Shown one piece after another: positions 24,834-34,845 of a stretch of DNA of 64,000 bases. The stretch is from Chryseobacterium sp. JAH (GTDB lineage Bacteria; Bacteroidota; Bacteroidia; Flavobacteriales; Weeksellaceae), in NCBI RefSeq assembly GCF_001507335.1, contig NZ_LMAH01000005.1:1-64000 (forward strand). The letters run 5' to 3'. The notes under the pieces were generated by a model that searched no databases, was not told the DNA's origin, and saw only the letters and a list, made by a program, of their open reading frames with translations. Each line of letters opens with the position of its first letter. The stretch's first letter is position 1. The position numbers and the translations under genes were made by a program.

Positions 24834-24868
24834 TCAATAAGCCTGAACTTATATCAGGCTTATTGATT
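24832..24868. terminator. Bidirectional terminator
   Basis: AATCAATAAGCCTGA and TCAGGCTTATTGATT form a perfect 15-bp stem directly after the stop of the reverse transcriptase gene on the minus strand. Confidence 0.8.
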
Positions 24869-24871
24869 TTA

Positions 24872-27800
24872 CTAACTAAAATTTTTATTCTTAATTCTAA
24901 TTTTCACATTATCTCTATCGAAATCAGGAGGTGTTGGTTTAAGTGCTGTTTTACCTTTATCAATATCATCTTTCTGTAAATGATACTCCTTAAATTGAAA
25001 AGCTCTTAGATCTGATATTTTTAGTTTATCTATAAGGACAACAGAGTTTATCCCTCCTTTTACTTGAACTAAATCTTTTTCATAAGATTTTGCTGGCTGG
25101 ATAATTCTAGAGTCACCAAAATCTGAAGAATTAACTTGGATAAAGTAAGAATGAATATCACGAACCCAAGCTCCTGCTATATCTGAAAAATAATTCGTAT
25201 CCCTATTATATTCAGAAGCTATTATGAAATCTACTTTAGATTTAAAAATAGATCTATGATAAATGTCTGCTAACTCAAAACAATTATATACTGAAAAATA
25301 GGTCTTTCTCCAATGGAAAAGATCGTATGTCATCTTAAAACAATCTTTTTTATCTTGATTAGGTATCTTAAGTCTATAACCTTTAATTAAATGTGTTTCA
25401 GAATGAGAGTAATGATTTTTTAGTCTCAATTTAACAAGTGAAGTATTATAATGATTTATTTTAAATGGTAAAATTGTCACTAAAAAATTAAATACAATCT
25501 TGTTTTTATTTACCCAATGCTCTAATCCTGCCACTATTCCCATATATCTTTTATGACTTCTTTCTGCAAGTAATCTAATCCAAGAATATGGTATTGATAC
25601 TTCTGGAAAAACTAGTAAATCAGCATTACTTCTATCAGCATCATTTATTAAATTGAAAACCAATTTTCTTCTATCTTTTTTAACGTTGGCGTTATTATGA
25701 ATACTTGCAAACATGTCACTCAAGTGAACCTTCATGTTAGCAATTGCTACACTTTTATCAATTCCATTAAGTTTTTCATCTTTAAGATTGTCTCCTTTGA
25801 TATCAATATTTAATGCTTGAATATTTCCCGTTGAATTCAACACAGAAATCTGAAAATATTTATTCTTAAGTTTTTCTCGTTTTTTTATTGAGAAACCTAC
25901 TTTCCAAGAATAATTTATAAAGTAATATAGGTTGAAACTGTCATCTGGAATTCTATTAATAATATGTTCGACGTCTTCATTTAGGCTTTTATCTTCTTGA
26001 ATTTCTTGTGAATTATTAGTCGGATAAATATAATTAAACTCAGGAATTTCTACTTCTTTCTTTTTATCATCAAAATTAGAAACCACATCTATTATTCTCA
26101 AAATATTTACTTCGTGAAACTGTACGTAATTCGGTGCTAAATAGCATAATTTTTTACAAAGCTGAAATAATTCATCTTTATCAATGTTTTGTTTACTTTT
26201 TTTTCCCAGATTTTCAAAATCATAATAATTAAAATCCTTTTCAAGTAAACTTAGTTTTGTATACAAAATGTTTGTTAAATTACAAGCAGGAATCGACATC
26301 AGTGAATGTCTAAATAAATTGCTAGCCCGTAATTTAAATGCTGTTTCTTCACATGATTTAAAAAAGTTATATTCGTCCTCTCCGTTATTTTTAATATTTC
26401 TTGTAAGAGAAGGATTCAACGCTAAAGGAATCGAAAGTGATACACGGAGGTATTCTATAAATACATCTTTTTGAGATTTATTACTTTCTATATTATTACT
26501 AAACTCCGTTTTTATAATAGAATTTTCAACGTTTTGTTTAAATTGAACCAAATAATCTATACGATTACTAACTATAAAGTAAGTTGCAACTTTTTCCCAA
26601 AGAGAATAAAACTTTACGGCAAGCTCTCCTCTAAAAAATGTTAAAATTTGGTTGTCCGAATCTTCATCAAATTCTTGATTTCCATAACTTTTAGCAAATA
26701 TCATTTTTGCTAAAAATTTAGAAGCGCCATATTTATTTTCTGAAAAATCACTTATGCTTCTAAATTTATTAATTGAATCATTGTACTTCAATTCAAAAGC
26801 CTCTTCGTCAAATTTTTCACTTATTTCATCTTCATCGGGTAAAAAACGAAATTCACTTCTTTGATTATCAAGTTTTCTTTTGAATATATTTATAATTGCT
26901 TTGGACTCTTTGTGAGCTAAATAATGTAAAACAATTTTACTGCTTTGAACCTGTAAATTTTCATAATTAAAAACTTGATTGTATCTTTCATAAGCATCTA
27001 CATCGAGATTACTTACTTTGAATTTAATATTATCTACAAGAAAAGAGTTTAATTGACTATCCGAAATGTTAAATTTAGAGATACATTGATCTAATTCAGC
27101 TAAGTTTATATTATCCTTATATTCAACATATTTGTTATTTCGAAAATAAATATTTTTAATATCAATATTTTCAATATTAAAATTAAGAATTTCCTTTTCA
27201 ACAAAATTTTTGTTAAGAAATGAAATTATCGATGAATTTAAATTACTATTTATATTGCTATTCAAATCTGAAAAAACAAACATTAAATCATCTACGTATC
27301 TTCCATAAAATGCGGGGTTAAGATTATTAACTATTCTATTATCTAATTCGCTTAAATAATAATTAGAAAGCAAACCTGAAGATATTAAACCAACAGGTAA
27401 AGAGAATACTTCGTATTTAGTATTCTTATAGTCTTCTAAAATTAACTTATATGAATGATGAATTTTAAAAAAAATAGAATTAATATTTTTAATCTTACCT
27501 AAAATATTTTTATCACTTGATATTTTATTAACATTTAAATCAATTTTTTCAAAGACATCTTGTAAGTTTAGTGATATAGAATGAAAAAAATCTTTTAAAT
27601 CCAAACTCAAAATCGTTACATCTCGTTTTTCTGCTAATAATGATTCGGCTTTATTTATCGCAGAGTCTCTCCACAGTTGATATTGTACAAAATATGGTTT
27701 AAACAATTTTAGATTTTCAGAAGGTTCAGATTTGTGATTCAAAAACTCAAAATCTAATACATTAGCATAACTTGCATTATGAATATCAGGCTGAAGATAC

Positions 27801-28237
27801 CGACCACTATACATAATCCAAAGAACAGATAATATATGTACCTCAATTGGAAAATCAGCAAACTTGCTTGTTCTTTCAATTACATATTTTTCTTCCGAAT
27901 TTGATTTATTTGTAATTACATCTAGTTTAGAATCTTTTAATTTTTTTGGTAGTTTTATGAGCCTTATCCTTTTACTTAATTCTAAGCTTCCTGATTTAGA
28001 ATTAAAATACTGATCAACAAAATCTAATATGCGGACATACAATGCATTCTGTACTGTACTAAAATCTGATTTACAATCTGTATGGATACTTTCATAAAAA
28101 ACAGATTGTTCAAAATTGGCTAATTTCTCTTTTTCTAATAAATTAGCATTATCATAATAAAAAAAATGTTTAACTTTTTTGTATGCTAGAAAAACTTCAC
28201 TAGGAGTGAAAACATCAATTAGGTTATTATTCTTCAT
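24872..28237 (-). CDS. Defence reverse transcriptase fused to a nitrilase domain (DRT type 1)
   Basis: The 1121-residue protein starts with a reverse transcriptase (about 60-420): AEKRDVTILSLDLKDFFHSI holds the first catalytic Asp region, LPVGLISSGLLSNYYLSELD follows, and NPAFYGRYVDDLMFVFSD carries the YVDD motif. A long middle region precedes a C-terminal carbon-nitrogen hydrolase domain (about 850-1090) with Glu in NADLLVFPEVSIP, Lys in LRLKNHYS and Cys in FSVYNCFELAD, matching a Glu-Lys-Cys nitrilase triad. Family knowledge: such RT-nitrilase fusions are unknown-group RTs of defence type DRT1, active against phage. Very AT-rich, next to a type I restriction operon. Any cognate ncRNA was not identified. 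Confidence 0.9.
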   Translation of the reverse strand: MKNNNLIDVFTPSEVFLAYKKVKHFFYYDNANLLEKEKLANFEQSVFYESIHTDCKSDFSTVQNALYVRILDFVDQYFNSKSGSLELSKRIRLIKLPKKLKDSKLDVITNKSNSEEKYVIERTSKFADFPIEVHILSVLWIMYSGRYLQPDIHNASYANVLDFEFLNHKSEPSENLKLFKPYFVQYQLWRDSAINKAESLLAEKRDVTILSLDLKDFFHSISLNLQDVFEKIDLNVNKISSDKNILGKIKNINSIFFKIHHSYKLILEDYKNTKYEVFSLPVGLISSGLLSNYYLSELDNRIVNNLNPAFYGRYVDDLMFVFSDLNSNINSNLNSSIISFLNKNFVEKEILNFNIENIDIKNIYFRNNKYVEYKDNINLAELDQCISKFNISDSQLNSFLVDNIKFKVSNLDVDAYERYNQVFNYENLQVQSSKIVLHYLAHKESKAIINIFKRKLDNQRSEFRFLPDEDEISEKFDEEAFELKYNDSINKFRSISDFSENKYGASKFLAKMIFAKSYGNQEFDEDSDNQILTFFRGELAVKFYSLWEKVATYFIVSNRIDYLVQFKQNVENSIIKTEFSNNIESNKSQKDVFIEYLRVSLSIPLALNPSLTRNIKNNGEDEYNFFKSCEETAFKLRASNLFRHSLMSIPACNLTNILYTKLSLLEKDFNYYDFENLGKKSKQNIDKDELFQLCKKLCYLAPNYVQFHEVNILRIIDVVSNFDDKKKEVEIPEFNYIYPTNNSQEIQEDKSLNEDVEHIINRIPDDSFNLYYFINYSWKVGFSIKKREKLKNKYFQISVLNSTGNIQALNIDIKGDNLKDEKLNGIDKSVAIANMKVHLSDMFASIHNNANVKKDRRKLVFNLINDADRSNADLLVFPEVSIPYSWIRLLAERSHKRYMGIVAGLEHWVNKNKIVFNFLVTILPFKINHYNTSLVKLRLKNHYSHSETHLIKGYRLKIPNQDKKDCFKMTYDLFHWRKTYFSVYNCFELADIYHRSIFKSKVDFIIASEYNRDTNYFSDIAGAWVRDIHSYFIQVNSSDFGDSRIIQPAKSYEKDLVQVKGGINSVVLIDKLKISDLRAFQFKEYHLQKDDIDKGKTALKPTPPDFDRDNVKIRIKNKNFS

Positions 28238-28252
28238 AGTTTTTTGTTTTAT

Positions 28253-28527
28253 TTAACTCGCCACCTTATCAATAAACACCTCGCCAAAATCCTGAACTTT
28301 TTGGATAATTCTTTTTCCAATATATTTTGTTTCGTAAGTTTTGGTTTTATTTCTAAGAGTTTCAAAGCATCACTCATTTTGGGTATTTTGGATGTAAAAA
28401 GAAAGTTATCAATCATTTACTGAAATTTTTCTTTATTCGAAGATTCTTCTTCTACAATTTTTTCAAAGGCATCAGTTCTTTCTTGTCCCAGAAATCATCA
28501 AACTCCTTTTTATAAGTTAATCCCATA
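28253..28527 (-). pseudogene. Relic of a type I restriction subunit (hsdR) C-terminus
   Basis: On the minus strand, broken frames read MGLTYKKEFDDFW, then GQERTDAFEKIVEEESSNKE, then ALKLLEIKPKLTK and RIIQKVQDFGEVFIDKVAS before a stop. The FEKIVEEE..KEKFQ..MIDN..L..KPKL pattern resembles the last ~90 residues of type I R subunits. Frameshifts and a stop make it non-coding. The intact hsdR at 34845-37661 has a different C-terminus, so this is from another system. Confidence 0.45.
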
Positions 28528-28532
28528 ATTAT

Positions 28533-29225
28533 TTAAATATTATTGTTAAGATTCTTAATATTTTCAATAATAGGTAATATGATTGATGGTAAATCGCCAT
28601 CTAATACCATTTGATAATCAACGATTCCATGCGTCATCACACCAACAACCTTTACGAATGAAGGATGTATAATGTATTTTGAACCATAGTTAGCATCTAA
28701 GAAATTAAAAATAGCTTCTGCGAAAATCCCCAATTCAGATGGTTGATAACCTTCTTTTTGTGCTGCAAATAATAATGCTCCTAAATATTCTTTTTCATCA
28801 ATAGAAAAAGTATAGATATGATGTGTTTCTACCTTTAAACTCAAAGCTGCAATTTCAATGACGCCGCTTTTTCTCGCTTTCGAAAGTATTTCAATTTCTT
28901 CTGCAGGCGTTACACTTCTAAAATCAAAATCTTCATAATTATATAAAATCTGCAAATTCCTATCGTATTTTACCTTAGTTCCCTTATCTAATTTTGGATT
29001 ATAATCATTTATGATATCCGTAATCTTGTCAGAGATAAAACGATTATCATTTTCTCTAAAAGCATTGTTTAAAGCACTAATACTTCGTACCCAATAGTCA
29101 CCACCTGAACCTTCTTCTTTTTCTTTTGCAATTTTTTCTTTTTGCAAATTATTAATAAAAGTACTTTGACGTTTCTCAGTGAGGCGTCTAAAAGTTACTA
29201 AATCTTTAATTCTAATATCTTTCAT
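28533..29225 (-). CDS. Hypothetical protein in the restriction locus
   Basis: A 230-residue soluble protein, start MKDIRIKDLVTFRRLTEKRQ. The first third is charged and probably helical, with KEKIAKEKEEGSGGDYWV. The second half has mixed helices and strands (EYLGALLFAAQKEGYQPSEL, KYIIHPSFVKVVGVMTHGIV). No signal peptide or membrane segment and no family recognised. It lies 237 nt downstream of hsdM on the same strand, and the intergenic stretch 29226-29462 shows no feature. Gene order suggests an accessory defence function, but that is guesswork. Confidence 0.65.
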   Translation of the reverse strand: MKDIRIKDLVTFRRLTEKRQSTFINNLQKEKIAKEKEEGSGGDYWVRSISALNNAFRENDNRFISDKITDIINDYNPKLDKGTKVKYDRNLQILYNYEDFDFRSVTPAEEIEILSKARKSGVIEIAALSLKVETHHIYTFSIDEKEYLGALLFAAQKEGYQPSELGIFAEAIFNFLDANYGSKYIIHPSFVKVVGVMTHGIVDYQMVLDGDLPSIILPIIENIKNLNNNI

Positions 29226-29462
29226 GGTTAATAAATTATTTTAAAACTTAAAAATACTTCTAGAATAAAGCTGACTTATATGGTTATCACTTTTGTTCTA
29301 ATATTTTACGATATATGCAAATTATAAATATGCATTTACTATTGAATACTAATCTTTGAATGCTCCCATAATACATAGAATCAATACAGACGCATCATAA
29401 ATAATAAATCTAAAATATTTTTCGAAAAGATTTATCTGAAATCGAATAGGTAAAATATCTGC

Positions 29463-30992
29463 TTACTTAATTTCATCGCTCTTCTCTAGCTCGCTCAAAA
29501 TCTCCCTAAAACTCGCCAATCCAGCTTCAATATTATCAATAATTTCCAATGCCAAAACATCAGGATCTGGCAGATTATCCAAGTCAGCTAAGCTTTGGTC
29601 TTTTACCCAAAAGATATCCAGACTGGTTTTATCTCTTGCAACAATTTCATCATAACTGTATTTTCTCCAGCGACCGTCTGGATTTTCCTCGCTCCACGTT
29701 TCTTTACGTTTATGGATGTTAGAAGAATTATAGCATTCAACAAAATCTGATAAGTCAGATTCCGTTAATGGCTTTTTCTTTAGGGTGTGATGAACATTGG
29801 TTCTGTAATCATAAAACCAAACTTCTTTCGTCCAGGCGTCTTTGTTGGCAGGTTTGTTATTGAAAAACAAAACATTCGCCTTTACACCATTGGCGTAGAA
29901 AACACCTGTAGGCAAACGTAAAATGGTATGAAGTTCTGTCGTTTTTAATAGTTGCTTTCTGATTTCCTCACCGGCTCCACCTTCAAACAAAACATTGTCT
30001 GGCAAAACAACTGCTGCTTCACCATCAATCTTCATTAAGGATTTGATGTGCTGCAAAAAGTTCAACTGTTTATTGCTCGTGGTTTCCCAAAAATCCTGAC
30101 GGTTGTAGCTAATATCTTCTTTTTCAATATCCCCATCTTCATTGGTAACGTTCATTCCGCTTTTTTTACCGAATGGTGGATTGGCTAAAATATAATCGTA
30201 AGTCTGACTTTCGGCTGCAATCAGTGCATCGTTAGATTTGACCAATGGCTCTGCATCTATTTCACCGATACCGTGGAGATAAAGGTTCATCAGACACATT
30301 CTACGCGTGCTGGCAACAATTTCATTGCCGTGAAAAGTACTGTTCTTTAAGAACATCTTTTCGTCTTTGTCTAATTTATTGTTTTCAGTTAACCAATCGT
30401 AAGCTGCCAAAAAGAAACCGCCTGAACCGCAAGCTGGGTCTATCACGGTTTTCATTGGTTTAGGCTGTACACAGGCTACCATTGTTCTGATTAAAGCTCT
30501 TGGTGTGAAATATTGTCCTGCTCCCGATTTGGTATCTTCTGCATTCTTTTCTAACAAACCTTCGTAGATGGTTCCTTTCACATCAGCACCCATTAAACTC
30601 CAATCTTCTTTGCCAATCATCGTGATGATTCGTTGCAGGTTGGATGGGTCTTGTATTTTGTTTTGGCTCTTTACATAGATTTGCCCCAACATTCCTTTTT
30701 CTGTACCTAATGAACGTAATGCCTGAATGTAAAAAGATTCTAGTTCTGCACCGTTTTTTGAAGTCAAATTCTCCCACGAACAAACTTCGGCACCTTCCAC
30801 TTCTTTGCCTTCTACATCTTTCAGTCTTGGTAATTCCAGGTTTCTGTTGTAAGGTGGTTTATTTAATTCATCCACCATTTTAAGAAATAGCAGATAGGTG
30901 ATTTGTTCCAAATAATCTCCATACCCAACTCCATCGTGGCGCATTACATTCGCCAGATTCCATATTTTTGATACTATTGCTGCTTCTGTCAT
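29463..30992 (-). CDS. hsdM: Type I restriction-modification methyltransferase subunit
   Basis: This 509-residue N6-adenine methyltransferase has the HsdM N-terminal helical region (IWNLANVMRHDGVGYGDYLE) and the catalytic domain: AGQYFTPRALIRTMV, the SAM-binding motif DPACGSGGFFLAAYDWL and the catalytic NPPF in YDYILANPPFGKKSG. It works with HsdS to modify the recognition sequence and protect host DNA. It follows the DUF262 gene by 4 nt in a hsdR-hsdS-DUF262-hsdM operon. Length and motifs are normal, so modification is probably active. Confidence 0.95.
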   Translation of the reverse strand: MTEAAIVSKIWNLANVMRHDGVGYGDYLEQITYLLFLKMVDELNKPPYNRNLELPRLKDVEGKEVEGAEVCSWENLTSKNGAELESFYIQALRSLGTEKGMLGQIYVKSQNKIQDPSNLQRIITMIGKEDWSLMGADVKGTIYEGLLEKNAEDTKSGAGQYFTPRALIRTMVACVQPKPMKTVIDPACGSGGFFLAAYDWLTENNKLDKDEKMFLKNSTFHGNEIVASTRRMCLMNLYLHGIGEIDAEPLVKSNDALIAAESQTYDYILANPPFGKKSGMNVTNEDGDIEKEDISYNRQDFWETTSNKQLNFLQHIKSLMKIDGEAAVVLPDNVLFEGGAGEEIRKQLLKTTELHTILRLPTGVFYANGVKANVLFFNNKPANKDAWTKEVWFYDYRTNVHHTLKKKPLTESDLSDFVECYNSSNIHKRKETWSEENPDGRWRKYSYDEIVARDKTSLDIFWVKDQSLADLDNLPDPDVLALEIIDNIEAGLASFREILSELEKSDEIK

Positions 30993-30996
30993 ATAC

Positions 30997-32661
30997 TTAA
31001 ATTACAAACAAAGTTTTTATTTTCCCTTCCATCCAATCGGCTCTGTCCTGGATTTTCTCAATTGTCCATTCCGTATTATCTTCAAGAATAGCTTTAGTGA
31101 TTTCAAATGAAGTTTTACCATCTATACCTTTTCCGTTATAAACTTCTCTTTTGTCAGAAAAATTTCTATTGCTCGCTTGGATATTTTTAACTCCTGAAAG
31201 TAATGTCAAATTTCCTAGTGAATTAAGGTACTTTGAAGAATCTTCGATTGTGAAACTATCTTTCCAATTTAAATCTTCTCTATTCCATTCTTTGGGTAAA
31301 ATATGTTCAGTGTGTAAATCGCGAGTAATGGGAATATATTCTCTGTCATCTTGCTGAAAATATTCAACGGCAAGTAAAAGAGGTTTATGCCAGTTCATCC
31401 AATATATATTCTCATTTTTCAAGAAATCTGTATAGAATTGATATTTATCAAGATTCTCTTTAACCACAGATTTAATATTCTCAAGAGGCTCATTATTTTT
31501 TACTTTTCTTATAATATTAAAAGATGTCTGCTTTATTCTGTTTAAAGTTCCACCAGCTATCCAGCTTTGATAATAGTATTTTCTCAACAAGAGTTTTAGC
31601 CCATCAAAATCATTATAATTTGTATGGATAGCTGAAGCTAAAATTGTTTTCCAATAAATGCTGTGATTCACATATCTCAATAAAGAAATGTCTTTGTCTT
31701 TTGTATTGGAATTTATTTCCAGTACTACCTTCGCATATTTTTCAACATCTAAAATAATTTGTTGAGTATTTTTTCCTTTAAACTGTTCTTTTAATTCATC
31801 TTGTAAAGATTTTCTTGGGTTCTCCGCTTTTAGGAAGTACAGGTAAAGGTTAAAAATACTTTGAACCGACTCCCCAGAAAGCGATGCTGTATTTTCAATT
31901 CTTTTCCAAACTTCAATAAAACTTCCCCGCTTTGTCTCATCCAAATGCTGAAGAAGATATGCTTTAATTATATCTGCAGGCGTTAAGTCTAGACCTCTGT
32001 CATTCAAGACTGAAAAAAGCTTAATTGCAAAGCCTTCATCAAAACAGACAATTCTGATAAGCGTCACATTATTAAAGAAGTATTCTACAAAGGCATTTAT
32101 ATCATTTATGAAATATTCTGAATCTGTTTTCAAAGACTGCTTAATAACATCTTTTAAAAATAATGCATTTTGAAGAAATCTATTATTTTCAAGTTCTTTC
32201 TTTGATGCGCCAAGATTTACTCCATTTAAAACTGTTTCTTCAAAATTAGCTTGATTGTTTAAATGTGTTGTTAATACTAATCTTTCTTTATCTTCAATAG
32301 CATCTTTTATACAAGCGTCAATTAATGCCTTATATTTTGGTGCAATATCCAGTCCCATATCTCTTAGTGTGCAAAACAATATAGTCAAGGTAGTTAAACG
32401 TTGTTGTCCATCTACCACTTCAAAACCTTTTGCATTTTTAACCACCACGATAGAACCCAAAAAGTAATTGCTATCTAAAGTCGAATCTTCTTGATTATTT
32501 TTAAAAGCTTCTACTATATCAAACCATAATTGTTCAACCCTTTCTTTATCCCAAGAATAAGGACGTTGGTAAATAGGCATATGGTAGAATGCATCACTAT
32601 CACGGAATATTTGATTAATAGTCTTATTATCAGGTTTAAATATATCTTTTACTTCACTCAT
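30997..32661 (-). CDS. DUF262/DUF1524 (GmrSD-like) nuclease embedded in the type I operon
   Basis: A 554-residue protein with an N-terminal DUF262 domain (MPIYQRPYSWDKERVEQLW; GFEVVDGQQRLTTLTILF, the conserved DGQQR motif) and a C-terminal DUF1524 HNH-type domain (DLHTEHILPKEW; LNSLGNLTLLSG, residues about 440-520). Family knowledge: GmrSD-type proteins hydrolyse nucleotides through DUF262 and cut modified DNA with the HNH part. Sitting between hsdS and hsdM with gaps of 24 and 4 nt, it is co-expressed with the restriction system, and may be an added type IV-like defence against modified phage DNA. Confidence 0.9.
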   Translation of the reverse strand: MSEVKDIFKPDNKTINQIFRDSDAFYHMPIYQRPYSWDKERVEQLWFDIVEAFKNNQEDSTLDSNYFLGSIVVVKNAKGFEVVDGQQRLTTLTILFCTLRDMGLDIAPKYKALIDACIKDAIEDKERLVLTTHLNNQANFEETVLNGVNLGASKKELENNRFLQNALFLKDVIKQSLKTDSEYFINDINAFVEYFFNNVTLIRIVCFDEGFAIKLFSVLNDRGLDLTPADIIKAYLLQHLDETKRGSFIEVWKRIENTASLSGESVQSIFNLYLYFLKAENPRKSLQDELKEQFKGKNTQQIILDVEKYAKVVLEINSNTKDKDISLLRYVNHSIYWKTILASAIHTNYNDFDGLKLLLRKYYYQSWIAGGTLNRIKQTSFNIIRKVKNNEPLENIKSVVKENLDKYQFYTDFLKNENIYWMNWHKPLLLAVEYFQQDDREYIPITRDLHTEHILPKEWNREDLNWKDSFTIEDSSKYLNSLGNLTLLSGVKNIQASNRNFSDKREVYNGKGIDGKTSFEITKAILEDNTEWTIEKIQDRADWMEGKIKTLFVI

Positions 32662-32685
32662 TGTTTAGTTTTTATTATTAGTTTT

Positions 32686-34845
32686 TTACTTCTTCTTTTT
32701 CGGGAAAGGAACAACCGCCCCATAACCTGTTGGTACTATTTCATTTTTACGCATCCAGTCAATCGCTTTGAAAAAGCGTTCTCTTGCAATCTTTAACTTT
32801 CGTTCAGACCAGTTTTCTCTTGATTCATAAACGATTTCCTCATCTGATGGATTTGCATTCCCATTAAGAATTAAATTGTTCCATCCTGCGTAAGTGGTGG
32901 CAATAATTTCTGAGACTTCTAAATCAAACTTTAAAAACAAGGCAATTAAATCATCCAACTGTTTATTTTTTTCATCTGAAAGTGCAGACTGAAATTTGTC
33001 AATAGCCTTATCTGAATTTTTTGCCGAAGAGTAGGAATAGCCAATTTCTTTCTTTTGTATGGCAAAATAATTGGCCATTTTTGCACGGTGTTCTATTTTC
33101 TTCAGGTGCGGATAATCATCCGGACCTGCGGCATCTTTTACAGGTTTTCTGCCCAATGGAATCTGCAAATGGTACTCAACTAAATGTGCAATTTTTTCGC
33201 ATTTGATGTGACTTAAGTTATCAATTGATGCGGGATTTTCTTCGTGAATCTTAATTACTTTGGCTATCAAGCCTGCGTGAATGTCTGCCGATATTTTTGC
33301 AACCGGAGTTTCTATTTTAGCCACAACTAAAGGTTGAGTCACTTTCTTCTTGCTTGGTTTAGCCGTTACTTTATTCTGCTCCGCTTTTATCCGCTCCAGT
33401 AACACACTTGCAGGTTCATAATCTGCAGCTTGTTTGCATTCTGCCAATTGCTGTGCGGTTAGCAAATTACCTTCAAATGATTTTTTAAGAATACTTTGGC
33501 GCAAGGCTTCTGCTTTTACTAAACTTTCTTTGATGTTTTGTTCTATGGAATCACAAACGGATAAACGGGATTCGATTTGTTTGACGATTTCTTTTTGTTC
33601 TAATATTGAAGGTATTGGAATTGGCATTTCTTTTAATTCTTCCATACCAACCATATTGGGCATTGCACTTCCCAATGCTTTCGAGAATATTAATCTTTGA
33701 AAACTTTCAGACCTAAACAGAATAAGGAAATATTTTTTAAGAATTACCTCTTCGTCTAAATCAACTTTAAGTAATGCTTGGTTAATAACACCTACTTCAG
33801 CATCCTCAGGAAGTAAACATATTCTTCCTAATGTTGCACCAGAACAACTTATTATTAAATCACCCGCTCCAACTGCAAATGCTTTTAATTCTTCAAATTT
33901 TTCAGGTGTAATGAAATATCTATGTCTATATGGGTCGTCATTTATTGCGTGTCCTTGTTCATAAACAACTGTTCCGCTTTCAACAAAAAAATCCTTTTTT
34001 AAAGCACTTCCAAATGGTCCACGTTTAAGTGCATATTTTCTATTTGAAGTTAAAGTTTTCCAAGGTAAACTCAACCAACTATTCGGTGTAGTAAAGTTTA
34101 ATTGCTCTAATTTGTAATTTGGAAAATAATCTCCTTTAGAAATTAGTTTTTCTTTTATTGCAGTAACTTTTTTGTTTTTGAGTTCCTGTAAAAAATCATC
34201 CATATTATATGAATTTTTTTCTCTCCAACCTTTCGTCATCTCCCCCTCAAAAGCCTTTTTCAAAACCGATTGCCTGTAAATTTTTAATTGCTGTTGTGCT
34301 TTTTTTAAATCGGCAACACCGGCATCTAAACTGCTAAATAAACTTTCTAATTTTTTAACAATGGCTCGTTGTTCGGGAAGGGGTGGTAAAGGAAACTTAA
34401 AATTTGAAAAATCTTTAGCAGATAAATTTGGCTGAGCAGTACCATTATTAAATTCATTTATAAAAAGCTTGATACTAAAAGAACTCAAATAATATAATAA
34501 ATACTTTTCTTCAACAGATTTAAGGCGTCTGACGATGACTAAAGATGATGCAATGGCTCCGTCAATATCTAAATCATATATTGCCAATTTGCCCAAGCTT
34601 CCCCTGATACAGAATAAAATATCTCCTTGTTTAAGAAAACCTCCTTTTAATAAATCAAACCGTTCTTGACTTATAAAATTCAAAGAGCTCTTTTCAAGCT
34701 TATTACTATCATTTATGTTCCCTGCACTTACAAATGGAAGACCATTTGAAACATAATGCGTTCTTGAAGGATAATTCTTACCTCTATCGCCATTTATTAT
34801 CTTTGAAATATCCTTTATTGTACATTCTATCCAATCTTCTCTCAT
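32686..34845 (-). CDS. hsdS: Type I restriction-modification specificity subunit, long form
   Basis: At 719 residues this is much longer than usual HsdS (about 400-450). The first ~470 residues carry two target-recognition domains separated by helical spacers (PLPPLPEQRAIVKKLESLFS; IPIPSILEQKEIVKQIESRL). The extra ~240 residues include a basic linker (KVTAKPSKKKVTQ) and a helical domain ending VPTGYGAVVPFPKKKK. The start codon overlaps the hsdR stop (TAATG). The C-terminal extension probably touches HsdR or HsdM; its job is unknown. Recognition sequence cannot be deduced. Confidence 0.92.
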   Translation of the reverse strand: MREDWIECTIKDISKIINGDRGKNYPSRTHYVSNGLPFVSAGNINDSNKLEKSSLNFISQERFDLLKGGFLKQGDILFCIRGSLGKLAIYDLDIDGAIASSLVIVRRLKSVEEKYLLYYLSSFSIKLFINEFNNGTAQPNLSAKDFSNFKFPLPPLPEQRAIVKKLESLFSSLDAGVADLKKAQQQLKIYRQSVLKKAFEGEMTKGWREKNSYNMDDFLQELKNKKVTAIKEKLISKGDYFPNYKLEQLNFTTPNSWLSLPWKTLTSNRKYALKRGPFGSALKKDFFVESGTVVYEQGHAINDDPYRHRYFITPEKFEELKAFAVGAGDLIISCSGATLGRICLLPEDAEVGVINQALLKVDLDEEVILKKYFLILFRSESFQRLIFSKALGSAMPNMVGMEELKEMPIPIPSILEQKEIVKQIESRLSVCDSIEQNIKESLVKAEALRQSILKKSFEGNLLTAQQLAECKQAADYEPASVLLERIKAEQNKVTAKPSKKKVTQPLVVAKIETPVAKISADIHAGLIAKVIKIHEENPASIDNLSHIKCEKIAHLVEYHLQIPLGRKPVKDAAGPDDYPHLKKIEHRAKMANYFAIQKKEIGYSYSSAKNSDKAIDKFQSALSDEKNKQLDDLIALFLKFDLEVSEIIATTYAGWNNLILNGNANPSDEEIVYESRENWSERKLKIARERFFKAIDWMRKNEIVPTGYGAVVPFPKKKK

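Noticed and set aside
21432..24871. CRISPR array beside the Cas12f-like gene
   Set aside because: No regularly spaced repeats with unique spacers on either side. The repeats seen are REP-like palindromes and XRE gene relics.
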